A stretch of 64,000 nucleotides of DNA from Marinifilum caeruleilacunae (GTDB lineage: Bacteria > Bacteroidota > Bacteroidia > Bacteroidales > Marinifilaceae): positions 1-64,000 of the forward strand of contig NZ_RZNH01000013.1 of assembly GCF_013141825.1 (NCBI RefSeq). The letters run 5' to 3'. The position numbers and the translations under genes were made by a program. This document shows positions 6,437-14,830 of this stretch, in pieces. Below the pieces are notes generated by a model. It did not search any database, was not told the DNA's origin, and worked only from the letters and a program-made list of their open reading frames with translations. Each line of letters starts with the position of its first letter. Positions within the stretch are counted from its first letter, which is position 1.

Positions 6437-8524
6437 ATGCTTATCCCTAAATCAATATCGATGAATCTGAAATTTGTATTGCTTAGCTTGTTATTAGTCT
6501 TAGCACTTACTTCGTATGGAGAAAAAAAGAAGGATAGTCTTACCATAAAATCCCTAAGACTTTCAAATACTAGTCTGATTGATAATTTCTATTCGGATGA
6601 ATATCTTATTAAAGGAATCGGAAAAATCCAAAACGATAGTCTGTATTCAGGAGTGAAAGACCTCTTAAAAGGCGTACAGTTAAAAGAGAAAAGCGAAAAT
6701 TTCGATAGAATCTATGATTATCAGATGTTGGAATTTGTAGTTTACATGAACTTGTTTGTCTATTCGAAGTGTGAGAAGTCGGTAAGTGATCAATTGGCAA
6801 TAATTATTAAATCAGCATTTCCTTCCAATTTATCAGCTCACACAAATCAGTTAAATCTTGATTTTTCTGATGTGAAAGACAAGGATATGATGCTTAGGCT
6901 TCATCTCTATCAATCAGTGATTAATCGAAACCAGAAGAAGACCGAAAAATACCTTCAGAAACTTGTAAAACGAATGCCCGATTCTAAAGCATTGCTGCTT
7001 TTGCAAATTCAAAGTTTGTATGATAGCGGAGAATTTGAGAAATGTGAAGCCTTATTAGACAAACTATTGATCAAGTATCCCAAATACGCTTATGGATACT
7101 TGATTCGGGGATCCATAAAATTGCAACAAAATAATGCAATGGAAGCAAGTGGCAATTACTATAAGGCATTAGAGCTGTATTCATCCATACCATTTGCCTG
7201 GAACGAATTGGGAAGAATTTATTTGACCCAGAAAAAATTTACAGAAAGCAAAAAGGCCTTTCGAAAAGCAATTAAATTGAATCCTGCTTATAAATGGGCT
7301 CATATTAATTTAGGAATGTGCCACTCCATGACCTATAAAGTAGATAGTGCGATTTATTATTATAATAACGCACTTGAATTAGATCCGACTGATGCCGAAT
7401 GCTATTCCTTAAAAGGAGGTGTTTATTCTTTAAGATTTAATAATACCGAAGCAATTTACAATTACACCAAAGCAATACAATATAATCCTAAAAATGAATA
7501 CTATCTGAAGGATAGAGGGAATGTGTATTTTAAAATGGATAGTTTTCAGTTGGCCATAAAGGATTTTGAAAAGGCAGCCAAAATCAATGACAAATACGAT
7601 TATGTGTTTAGAAGGTTAGGCGATTGTTACAGAGAAACAGAGCAGTTGGATAAAGCGATTGAAAATTATAAAAAGGCAGTTTCTTTAAGTCCGAATAACG
7701 AAGATTTAATGAGTGAGTTGGGCGAAATTTTATATTGGAACAACCAATACAAAGAAGCAATAAAATATTTGGATAAAGCCATTGCAATTAATCCAAAGAA
7801 TGCGATTTATTATGCTTCTCGTGGAAATGCATATGTAGGAATGGATAGTATCGATACTGCCATAAAAGATTTCTCAAGTGCAATAAAAATAAGTCCGGGT
7901 TATGCATTCGCTTATTCGAGAATTGGAGATTGCCACTCTATGCGGGAAAATTGGAAAGAAGCAATTATACAATACGACTTAGCCATTTCTTTAAGTCCAG
8001 AATATGAGTACTCCATTAGAAGTAAAGGAAGATGTCATCAGGAGTTAAATGAAAATGATAAAGCCATTGCAGAGTATAACAAGGCATTAAAACTAGATGC
8101 CAAAAATGTTTATAATTGGTTGGCCCGGGCACATTACTACATACAAATGGAAGAGTTCGAAGCTGCCAAAGATGATTTATTGGAGGCAATAAAATCCGAT
8201 CCGGAAAACAGCAGTGCCTACGGAAATTTAGGATGGGCCTACTACTGCCTCGATCAGTTCGAAGAATGTGTAAAATGGTCGAAAGAGGCAATTGCTATGG
8301 ATGATGATGCCTATTACGCCAAGTTCAATCATGCATTAGCATTACTTCGATTGGGAAAAACAGATGAGGCTTACGATTTGTACAGAAAGTATCATGATGA
8401 GGCAAAGAAAAAGAAGATGGAACATGATGGAGCCGTACAGGATTTAAAAGATTTAATTGAAAAGGAAATATTGGTGAAAGAGAGCACCTACATTATTCAG
8501 GAGATTCTTGGCAAGGCTATTTAA
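6437..8524 (+). CDS. Secreted tetratricopeptide-repeat protein
   Basis: A 695-residue TPR protein, probably exported: MNLKFVLLSLLLVLALTSYG is a good signal peptide core and lacks a lipobox Cys. Translation may begin at 6437 (A-rich preceding bases) or at the internal ATG 6461, which starts the signal peptide proper. From about residue 150 to 680 there are roughly 14 consecutive 34-residue TPR units, recognisable by phrases such as AWNELGRIYL, AHINLGMCHS, YAFAYSRIGDCHSM and SAYGNLGWAYYCLDQ. TPR arrays bind peptides or other proteins; no enzymatic domain is present. It is divergent from the first susC and convergent with the second susD, so a link to either nutrient system is possible but unproven. 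Confidence 0.85.
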   Translation: MLIPKSISMNLKFVLLSLLLVLALTSYGEKKKDSLTIKSLRLSNTSLIDNFYSDEYLIKGIGKIQNDSLYSGVKDLLKGVQLKEKSENFDRIYDYQMLEFVVYMNLFVYSKCEKSVSDQLAIIIKSAFPSNLSAHTNQLNLDFSDVKDKDMMLRLHLYQSVINRNQKKTEKYLQKLVKRMPDSKALLLLQIQSLYDSGEFEKCEALLDKLLIKYPKYAYGYLIRGSIKLQQNNAMEASGNYYKALELYSSIPFAWNELGRIYLTQKKFTESKKAFRKAIKLNPAYKWAHINLGMCHSMTYKVDSAIYYYNNALELDPTDAECYSLKGGVYSLRFNNTEAIYNYTKAIQYNPKNEYYLKDRGNVYFKMDSFQLAIKDFEKAAKINDKYDYVFRRLGDCYRETEQLDKAIENYKKAVSLSPNNEDLMSELGEILYWNNQYKEAIKYLDKAIAINPKNAIYYASRGNAYVGMDSIDTAIKDFSSAIKISPGYAFAYSRIGDCHSMRENWKEAIIQYDLAISLSPEYEYSIRSKGRCHQELNENDKAIAEYNKALKLDAKNVYNWLARAHYYIQMEEFEAAKDDLLEAIKSDPENSSAYGNLGWAYYCLDQFEECVKWSKEAIAMDDDAYYAKFNHALALLRLGKTDEAYDLYRKYHDEAKKKKMEHDGAVQDLKDLIEKEILVKESTYIIQEILGKAI

Positions 8525-8632
8525 TGGCTCAGGCTCTTTCAGCCCGATGCCTTTAAGCACCAGGTAGCCAACCAACCAATTGTGGAAAAGCAGGCCATTC
8601 ATGAAATGTTTGTTGATCAATTTGCTGCATAA
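8525..8632 (+). other. G+C-rich tail after the TPR gene, possible gene remnant
   Basis: Directly after the TPR stop codon the same frame stays open for about 35 codons (including PDAFKHQVANQPIVEKQA and IHEMFVDQFAA, then TAA). The first 70 bases are clearly richer in G+C than the surroundings. It has no start codon and I do not recognise the peptide. It may be the degraded end of a transferred gene or simply readthrough by chance. Confidence 0.25.
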
Positions 8633-8635
8633 AAT

Positions 8636-8670
8636 AAGAGGCTGCTCATTTTGTGAGTAGCCTCTTGTTT
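8636..8670. terminator. Bidirectional terminator between TPR gene and second susD
   Basis: A 13-bp stem (8636-8648 with 8654-8666, one G-U pair) with a 5-base loop. It is flanked by T-rich sequence on both strands (gttt to the right; ttatttt on the minus strand), and serves two convergent genes. Confidence 0.75.
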
Positions 8671-8691
8671 AAGAGATGTTTGTTGTGTTCT

Positions 8692-10047
8692 TTAACTATT
8701 AACCTTTGTCGGAGTATAAATGTCTTTTATTTCAGGTGTATTAGGATTTGAATTTATTTCAGATTGAGGATAAATGAATCGCTCGGGAAATTTACTGCCG
8801 GATTTAATAGGAACTCCAATATGATTATCGGTTCTTCTTAAATCGTTAAAAACTTCAATTTGCCCATGAAGTGAAATGTATTTTTCCTCTAGTATTTCAC
8901 TTAATAAGTCTGCATCACTAGCAAAATCTGTATCTACATATTCACTATACTTCCCTGCAAATTTTTTATTCCAGTAAGCTCTCACTTCATTTAAGGCATC
9001 TAAGGCATTTGCTTTTGAACCACCTCGCCATTCGGATTCAGCCTCAATCAGTTTATTCTCGACCCAGGAGAAAACAGGAAAAGGACTGCTGTTTGACCAT
9101 ATTTTTCCAGTATTGGGGTCCCAACTGCCACTACTTCCTGCATAATAATACGCCAATCTTCCGGCTTCATCTGTTTTGGTGTCGCCTCTGTACTCAGTAG
9201 CAGAAGCATCCAAGAGTTTTGGTAAATAAGCATCACTAGCACCTAAATAACCGCCTCGATACCATGCGCAAAATGAAAAGTAGATATTAAATTTACCATC
9301 TATCCAATTACCTCCATCATCATGATTAATTAACCATTCAGCATCAGAAGAGGGTATCCCTAGCTTTGCATTTGCCAATGCATTTGGATAATCTTTTACA
9401 TGGAGGTAAAATCTTGATTTTAGAGAATATGCTATTTCTTTCCAACGCATATTGGCACGTACAGTTTGGTCGACAGTTTCAGAACCATGAACAGCCTCTG
9501 TTACTGTTGCATTGCCAACATTCGCTATAGCTTCATCCAACAGGCTTTGCAATCCAGCATAAACCGCCAATTGATCATCAAAGCTTGGTTCTGGAAATTT
9601 GTCAACATTTCCAGCCTGAGTAAAGGGTACATCTCCCCAAAGTGATGTTGCCAAACCAATTAAATTTGCCTCTACAATTTGCGAAATACCTTTAAGATGA
9701 GGGTCATTGGCAAGTGTTGCTTTTTCTTGAATTAGTTTACATTGAGCAACACCATCGGCATAAAGCGTACTCCAAATATTAGAAAAGTCACCTGCTGTAA
9801 TCAAATACTTCTCAAAAGAAAGGTATTGCCTATCAGCTCCTGTAAATTGATCACTAAATATATTTGAAATTCGCGCTAACTCACCTTCCGCAACCAGAGC
9901 ATTAGCAAGCAATGGAGTGTTAATAATTAAATCCGCTGGTGCATCCTTAAAATTGTTAGGATCGTTCTCTTCTAAATCAGCAATCTTATCGCATGAACTG
10001 ATTGCAAAAATGAATAGAAAGAAGAGTAATATTTTATAATTTTTCAT
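8692..10047 (-). CDS. SusD/RagB-like outer-membrane lipoprotein
   Basis: Partner lipoprotein of the adjacent SusC, expected to sit on the cell surface and bind the nutrient. The 451 residues begin with a lipoprotein signal (MKNYKILLFFLFIFAISSC, lipidated Cys at about 19). The SusD-like_2 type body is recognisable from INTPLLANALVAEGELARI, IWSTLYADGVAQCKLIQE, GLATSLWGDVPFTQAG and the C-terminal LHGQIEVFNDLRRTDN. It starts 15 bases after its susC ends, so the two form one operon. It differs strongly from the other SusD at 1035-2474, matching the divergence of the two SusC barrels, and its substrate is not indicated by any neighbouring enzyme. Confidence 0.9.
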   Translation of the reverse strand: MKNYKILLFFLFIFAISSCDKIADLEENDPNNFKDAPADLIINTPLLANALVAEGELARISNIFSDQFTGADRQYLSFEKYLITAGDFSNIWSTLYADGVAQCKLIQEKATLANDPHLKGISQIVEANLIGLATSLWGDVPFTQAGNVDKFPEPSFDDQLAVYAGLQSLLDEAIANVGNATVTEAVHGSETVDQTVRANMRWKEIAYSLKSRFYLHVKDYPNALANAKLGIPSSDAEWLINHDDGGNWIDGKFNIYFSFCAWYRGGYLGASDAYLPKLLDASATEYRGDTKTDEAGRLAYYYAGSSGSWDPNTGKIWSNSSPFPVFSWVENKLIEAESEWRGGSKANALDALNEVRAYWNKKFAGKYSEYVDTDFASDADLLSEILEEKYISLHGQIEVFNDLRRTDNHIGVPIKSGSKFPERFIYPQSEINSNPNTPEIKDIYTPTKVNS

Positions 10048-10062
10048 ACTGTCTAAATTTTA

Positions 10063-13000
10063 CTAAAATCCAACTTTGATTGAGAATAGATAAGATTTTG
10101 TGCCAGGATTTGTAAAGTAATCCAAGCCACGACCATTGGAGGCTCCTGTTAGGTTTGTTTCAGGATCTACTCCTTTGAAATCCGACCATAATTTTAAATT
10201 ACGGCCTGTAAGGGCTAGTTCAACCCTGTCAATTTTCAATTTGTTTAGTATCGATTTAGGAAGCTCATATGCCAATGTAACTTCTCTTAATCTGGTCCAA
10301 GATGCATCCTTTACAAATTGTTCTCCAACCGGACCAAAACCACCTCCAAGTGATTTATACCAACTCTCATCAAGAGCAACATTTCCTCCACCAAAGTTGT
10401 GAATGTTACCTCTGAATGCTGTTCCTTTCGTGATGGTTCCATTGGCATAGTTTTTAAGATCTGCCGAGGCTATTGATTCATTTGCGGTAATAGGTGATAT
10501 CCCGAAATGTCTGAGCACTCCTTGAGTACCTGCCCACATATCTCCTCCTTGCGAAGTTTCGAATAGTACCTTTAAATTAAGTCCCTTATAGCTAAAGGTA
10601 GAACCGATGGCTCCTTTCCAATCCGGATTTGGATCACCCAGAATCCCTTCTTCTAACGCTTGTTTTGGAAATCCATTGGCATCTAGTTGTAAAGAACCGT
10701 CTTCATTTCGGGCAAATTTTCCACCCCAAAGAGTTCCTAATGCATGTCCTTCAACAGCTCTGGATGATGTTCCGGTAAAACCATTTAGAAATATTGAAGT
10801 AACACCCTGAAGATCTTCTACTTCGTTTTTGTTTTTTGTGAAGTTGACCAATACATCCCATTTGAATTTAGAATCCCTAAATACTTGTCCTGTTAAGTCA
10901 AACTCTAACCCCTTATTAGAAATTACCGCAGCATTTTCCAATTTGGATGAATAACCAGTTGAAGCAGGAACATCAACAGCAAATATTACATCTTTAGTTT
11001 TATTTGTGTAATAGGTTGTATTCAGACTTAAACGATCTTCGAAAAATCTCAAATCTGCACCTACCTCAAACTCTGTTTTTCTCTCCGGATTCAAATTAGG
11101 ATTTCCTTGCATGGTACTTCTCTTCAGTCCACCGCCAAAATAAGAAGGATCCATATTTGGTCCCCAGCCACTCTCGACTTTACCTCCTACAAAATCAGTT
11201 ACAGTTACATACAATGGAGGTGCCAAACCTACAGTACCATAAGCAGCCCTTAATTTACCAAACGAAAGAATACCACTATCGTTCATCACTTTTGTAAACT
11301 GCCATCCAACAGAGGCTGAAGGATAGAAAATTGCATCTTTAAAAGAATTTGATTTTTCCGCTCTTCCTGTTAATTCAACCAATATTTGGTCGTACAGTTC
11401 AAAATTAACAACAGCATATCCACCCAAAGTTTTTTGCTTTTTCTTATAGTTGTCTGGAGATTTATTATCTGTTGTAGCATTACTGAAGTCAAATATCTGA
11501 TCATTAACGTTAATGAAATTACTCATGCTCCCATCTAAATAGCTCTGGTAATTTTCATTATACTGCAAACCAAGGATATATGACATTGAAATGTCATCAT
11601 TCAGCTTATGTAATGAGCGTACAAAAAGATCTAAATTGTTTTCTTTTTGCCAGTCATCTTCTTCTTTATAATAGCCAGTTGCAACACTTGCTGCCGAATT
11701 TACAGGAAAGAATGTGATTCTTTTATCGAAAGCAAGATCCAATCCATATCGGAAAGTAAATTTTGTTTGAGGTGTAATATCCCATGTCAATTCAGGATTG
11801 ATCATTACGCGGTCAACATCTGAGGTATTAACCTGTTCGTTAATGGTCCAGCCTGGATTGTTATACGTAGGAGGTGCATCACCCAAATATCTGCGATAAG
11901 ATCTGTGTGAATTAAAAGTTGGAACACCATTGGCATCGTAGTATGTGCCTTTATATACGGTATTATCAAAATCGGGAGAGGTTCTTAGATATCCTAAATA
12001 CAATCCATTTAAATTCGATCCATGCTGAATACGATTACTCTTTATACGAGAATAAAAGGTGTTGATTCTAAATTTAACTTTATCATTAATCATGGAAGAA
12101 TAATTAACCCTCAAAGAAGTTCTTCTGTAGTCCGATTTACCTTTAATAATCCCATCCTGATCCCAATCTGCCAAACTTATATACAGGTTACTTTTTTCTC
12201 CTGCAACAGAAATACTTGCTCCTAAGTCTCTCGCAAAACCAGTTTGAAAAACCTGCTTTTTGTTGGTGTCATTGAATACATCTTTCGATTTTTTTTCTTT
12301 TATCGGATATATTTTTGTGCCATCAATACCTTCAAAATAGGCTCCGGTTTTATCGAGTAAATCTGCTCCACCAAGTCGAGACGAAATCTTGTCACCCCAA
12401 CTTTCACCTCGGTTGGCTTCCCACTTGCCATTTCGGCCTTGTCCATATATGCTTTGCTTGGCATGCTCGCGGTTGATTTTATCCCAAGAGAAACTTGCTC
12501 TTAGGTCAACATGAACATGCTTGCCTCCTTTGACTTTACCTTTTTTTGTAGTTATTACCAAGACTCCATTAGCAGCCCTGGTTCCCCAAACCGCTGCGGC
12601 TGAAGCTCCTTTCATAACATCTACTGATGCAATATCATCTGGGTTAATATCATTCAAGCGTGATTGTTGAACAACGCCATCGGTGCTTCCTCTGTCGGGA
12701 TTAGAAGAATTAATTGGCACACCATCTAAAATAATTAAAGGTTGAATATTGCCTGTAATGGTTCCCTGTCCTCTAATTTGTAAATAAGCTCCTGCTCCTG
12801 GATCTCCTGAGTTTCTGACAACAGTAAGGCCTGATGTTTTACCAGACAAACTCTGAATCACTCCTGATTCTCCTGTAGACTCCAAATTATCAGCATTAAC
12901 CGAAGTAATTGCACCTGTTATTTTGTCTTTACTTTTAGTGATACCTAAAGCAGTCACTACCACTTCATCCATCCCAATAGATTCCGTTTCCATAACCACA

Positions 13001-13275
13001 TTAATCACAGTTTGGTCACCAACTGTAATTTCTTGTGTAAGCATTCCCACACTGCTAAATACCAGTACATCCGATGGCGATGCTTGCAGGGAATAAGCTC
13101 CATCGATATCTGTGCTTGCTCCAATAGTGGTTCCTTTAATTACCACCGAAACTCCGGGCAATCCCAAGCCATCTTCGGCGCTGCTTACCTTTCCCGAAAT
13201 GTGCCGATTTTGGGCAATTGCAAACTGTAATCCTAGTGATACAAGAATTACAGCAAGACAAATTAATTTTTTCAT
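10063..13275 (-). CDS. SusC/RagA-family TonB-dependent outer-membrane transporter
   Basis: A 1070-residue outer-membrane transporter, paralogue of the SusC at 2487-5717. The reading frame is open further upstream (to 13386), but that part is the conserved untranslated leader hairpin. The start is set at 13275 because MKKLICLAVILVSLGLQFAIAQ is the signal peptide and aligns with the first residue of the other SusC. Order: signal peptide, carboxypeptidase-D-regulatory-like domain (25-100), DEVVVTALGITK, plug (about 115-250, with SGKTSGLTVV, PLIILDGVPI and SVDVMKGASAAAVWG), barrel ending SIKVGF. Only the first 115 or so codons match the paralogue closely. The plug and barrel are a different subfamily, and the SusD follows after 15 bases. 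Confidence 0.95.
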   Translation of the reverse strand: MKKLICLAVILVSLGLQFAIAQNRHISGKVSSAEDGLGLPGVSVVIKGTTIGASTDIDGAYSLQASPSDVLVFSSVGMLTQEITVGDQTVINVVMETESIGMDEVVVTALGITKSKDKITGAITSVNADNLESTGESGVIQSLSGKTSGLTVVRNSGDPGAGAYLQIRGQGTITGNIQPLIILDGVPINSSNPDRGSTDGVVQQSRLNDINPDDIASVDVMKGASAAAVWGTRAANGVLVITTKKGKVKGGKHVHVDLRASFSWDKINREHAKQSIYGQGRNGKWEANRGESWGDKISSRLGGADLLDKTGAYFEGIDGTKIYPIKEKKSKDVFNDTNKKQVFQTGFARDLGASISVAGEKSNLYISLADWDQDGIIKGKSDYRRTSLRVNYSSMINDKVKFRINTFYSRIKSNRIQHGSNLNGLYLGYLRTSPDFDNTVYKGTYYDANGVPTFNSHRSYRRYLGDAPPTYNNPGWTINEQVNTSDVDRVMINPELTWDITPQTKFTFRYGLDLAFDKRITFFPVNSAASVATGYYKEEDDWQKENNLDLFVRSLHKLNDDISMSYILGLQYNENYQSYLDGSMSNFINVNDQIFDFSNATTDNKSPDNYKKKQKTLGGYAVVNFELYDQILVELTGRAEKSNSFKDAIFYPSASVGWQFTKVMNDSGILSFGKLRAAYGTVGLAPPLYVTVTDFVGGKVESGWGPNMDPSYFGGGLKRSTMQGNPNLNPERKTEFEVGADLRFFEDRLSLNTTYYTNKTKDVIFAVDVPASTGYSSKLENAAVISNKGLEFDLTGQVFRDSKFKWDVLVNFTKNKNEVEDLQGVTSIFLNGFTGTSSRAVEGHALGTLWGGKFARNEDGSLQLDANGFPKQALEEGILGDPNPDWKGAIGSTFSYKGLNLKVLFETSQGGDMWAGTQGVLRHFGISPITANESIASADLKNYANGTITKGTAFRGNIHNFGGGNVALDESWYKSLGGGFGPVGEQFVKDASWTRLREVTLAYELPKSILNKLKIDRVELALTGRNLKLWSDFKGVDPETNLTGASNGRGLDYFTNPGTKSYLFSIKVGF

Positions 13276-13416
13276 ACAATAAGATTTATGGTTAATAATA
13301 ATGGCCATATGAGAACGAGTTTTCCGATACAGCCATTCGTTTTTGTGAGATAAAAAAGGAGGAGAGGAAAATACCATTAACCACAATGCTTTACCTCTCC
13401 ATCACTAACTAAAAAA
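12977..13416 (-). repeat. Leader/N-terminal cassette, direct repeat copy 2
   Basis: Second copy of the 440-bp cassette at 5419-5857. The non-coding leader is at least as well conserved as the coding part, which suggests recent duplication, gene conversion or selection on the RNA. Confidence 0.85.
13286..13400 (-). promoter_or_regulatory. Structured susC leader, second copy
   Basis: Same elements as at 5728-5843. GGAGAGG/CCTCTCC stem (13400-13394 with 13367-13361), T6 run at 13357-13352, and a loop complementary to ATTAACCATAA just ahead of the start codon at 13275. All paired bases are identical to the first copy, so there is no covariation to test the fold. Confidence 0.5.
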
Positions 13417-13891
13417 GAATTTGCATTTAAGTATTTGGCTTAGGGATGATCCCTAACAGCTTGTTATCATCTGTTACTTCCCACTACAAAAATGACACAA
13501 TACACCAAATCAACTTTTCATGCTTTTGAGTATCAACAAGCTTGTTGTAAGCCTGCCAAATGTTCTCCTGTGCATCGAATGTCAATAAAATATCTTGCAA
13601 TAACACCTGCTATCGACATAAAGGCCTTGTGAATCGACAAAGCCTTATGTTTTATCGACTTAGTTTTGTTATGATCAATTATAAAATCAGGTTTTTAGCC
13701 GAAACATTGTAATTTCGAGAACAGGAAATCTGGAAGTTTGAACTAGAATGGACAGGCTTACAAGAATTAAATCTGCCAGTTGAATTTTCGGATCGCATAA
13801 TCCATCAAGCACTTATATGCAGATTCTTGCAGCTTTTAATCTTGTAAACGAAAAAAATAAATTAACTTCGCAGCTGTAAAAATTAAGAAAG
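13417..13891. other. Intergenic region upstream of second susC and of the 96-aa gene
   Basis: Apart from the ATCGAC array it holds the conserved 13-base island at 13458-13470. Next to the small gene, TAACTTCG (13863-13870) is a one-mismatch -7 element 21 bases before the start codon. No open frame of interest is present. Confidence 0.5.
13574..13659 (-). promoter_or_regulatory. Operator-like array: three ATCGAC boxes at 21-bp spacing, second copy
   Basis: ATCGAC at 13612, 13633 and 13654 plus ATCGAA at 13574, spacing 38, 21 and 21, the same as before the first susC. Flanking bases differ (for example GGCCTTGTGA against GGGTGTCACA between boxes 1 and 2), while the boxes themselves are unchanged. 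Confidence 0.55.
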
Positions 13892-14182
13892 ATGATAAAG
13901 TTTAAGCGTCATATTAAAGTGGATGACCAGGTATTCGAAACCTGGTTTGGTATGGATATCAAAAAGAAAGGCAGCAGGCCAAATGTGAGTATCTTTTATT
14001 ATACCGATGATCCGAACGAAGAGTTGAGTGTTCATCAGTTAATTAAAGCCAACTTTACCAGCAAAGACGAAGCTGTAAAATACGGTACAAGATTCATGCG
14101 CCGCATGTACCAGGACATGATAAAACGTGAAGCTTCTTCCAGCGAAGAAAACCAGGAAAACGAGGAAGAGACAATATTGTAG
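13892..14182 (+). CDS. Small soluble protein, 96 aa, unknown function
   Basis: The protein begins MIKFKRHIKVDDQVFETWFGMDIKK and looks like an alpha/beta fold of about 75 residues followed by a highly acidic, probably disordered tail (SSSEENQENEEE). There is no signal peptide or membrane segment. It has its own weak promoter-like element and a good terminator, so it is expressed alone. I do not recognise the family. Similar short proteins of this length occur in Bacteroidota genomes, but I cannot assign a role, and the neighbours (susC upstream, repeats downstream) offer none. Confidence 0.6.
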   Translation: MIKFKRHIKVDDQVFETWFGMDIKKKGSRPNVSIFYYTDDPNEELSVHQLIKANFTSKDEAVKYGTRFMRRMYQDMIKREASSSEENQENEEETIL

Positions 14183-14207
14183 AGTCGTTTTGACTTTAAT
14201 GCATATG

Positions 14208-14235
14208 GCCCAATCGTTTGATTGGGCTTTTTTTT
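14208..14235 (+). terminator. Intrinsic terminator of the 96-aa gene
   Basis: Perfect 8-bp stem GCCCAATC/GATTGGGC with a 4-base loop (gttt) followed by eight T. Confidence 0.9.
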
Positions 14236-14313
14236 GTGCTTGATTTTCTTTTTTATAGGGAAAAGAAAGATTGCTATGAACTGCCAATGCCTAAAGAGGC
14301 CGTCACAAGACTA

Positions 14314-14524
14314 TTCGAGTTTCATATACTTTATGCCTGAAAGGCATATTTAATTTAGCCCAGGATGAGGGAGTAAGCGACCGTTTGCCTGGGTTAGCAT
14401 TATAAGTTTTTACTCGTTGCAACTGCTGGTTCTAATTGTTCTGTTATGTGTAATGCAACGTAGGGTATTTGCTCAAGCCGCAAGGGCTCTTACTTTTTCC
14501 ATTGATGAAAAAGTAAGCAAAAAA
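14314..14524. repeat. Dispersed structured repeat, copy A
   Basis: Matches 17053-17267 at roughly 85-90 percent by eye. It contains three palindromes: TATGCCT/AGGCATA at 14332-14348, CCCAGG/CCTGGG around the gagggagtaagcgacc segment, and an 11-bp perfect stem CTTACTTTTTC/GAAAAAGTAAG at 14489-14517. Open frames across it (such as 14417-14680) follow the repeat and are not credible genes. Confidence 0.8.
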
Positions 14525-14658
14525 TCTAGGGCGTGTAAGTTCAAATCACTTATTCTTGAAAACCATAAGTGCGGTGGGGTGATTTTCGAAGCAAGTTCGA
14601 AACTTCCCCTCCTTACTAATAGTTTTCTGCGCCTAATTGCCTTGAACTTCCAATGCCC
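14515..14658. repeat. Dispersed repeat, intact copy of 144-287
   Basis: Same 144-base unit as at the left edge of the window, here continuous with the hairpin-bearing repeat to its left, showing the arrangement that the insertion sequence disrupted at 144. Confidence 0.85.
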
Positions 14659-14739
14659 AGGTGGCTCTGCAAGCTTTTAAGTATTAATCCACTTTATATA
14701 TATCATCTATGGAGAAAAGAAAGGATGCCAATAACTGCA

Positions 14740-14766
14740 CAAGCCGCAAGGGCTCTTACTTTTTCA
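14740..14766. repeat. Short partial copy of the dispersed repeat
   Basis: The stretch containing caagccgcaagggctctta matches positions 14475-14499 of copy A and then breaks off. Together with a partial right end at about 14277-14300 it shows that the 14183-14793 gap is a pile-up of repeat fragments with no gene. Confidence 0.7.
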
Positions 14767-14793
14767 CAGATAAATTCGACCTAAAATCCAGGC

Positions 14794-14822
14794 AAAAAAA
14801 GGCTTTCAATCGAAAGCCTTTT
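14794..14822 (-). terminator. Terminator of the acyltransferase gene
   Basis: On the minus strand, GGCTTTC/GAAAGCC (extended by A-T pairs to 11 bp, loop of 4) is followed by a run of seven T. It lies 9 bases after the stop codon at 14831. Confidence 0.85.
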
Positions 14823-14830
14823 GGGAATAT

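Noticed and set aside
1035-13275. Polysaccharide utilisation locus with a defined glycan
   Set aside because: No glycoside hydrolase, lyase, sulfatase or sensor is adjacent, so only orphan SusCD pairs can be claimed.
13276-13386. Upstream extension of the second SusC reading frame
   Set aside because: The extra 37 codons lie in the conserved non-coding leader hairpin; the first SusC has no such extension and the signal peptide starts at 13275.
14417-14680. 87-codon open frame
   Set aside because: It coincides with the dispersed repeat, including its hairpins, and reappears wherever the repeat does; no gene-like context.
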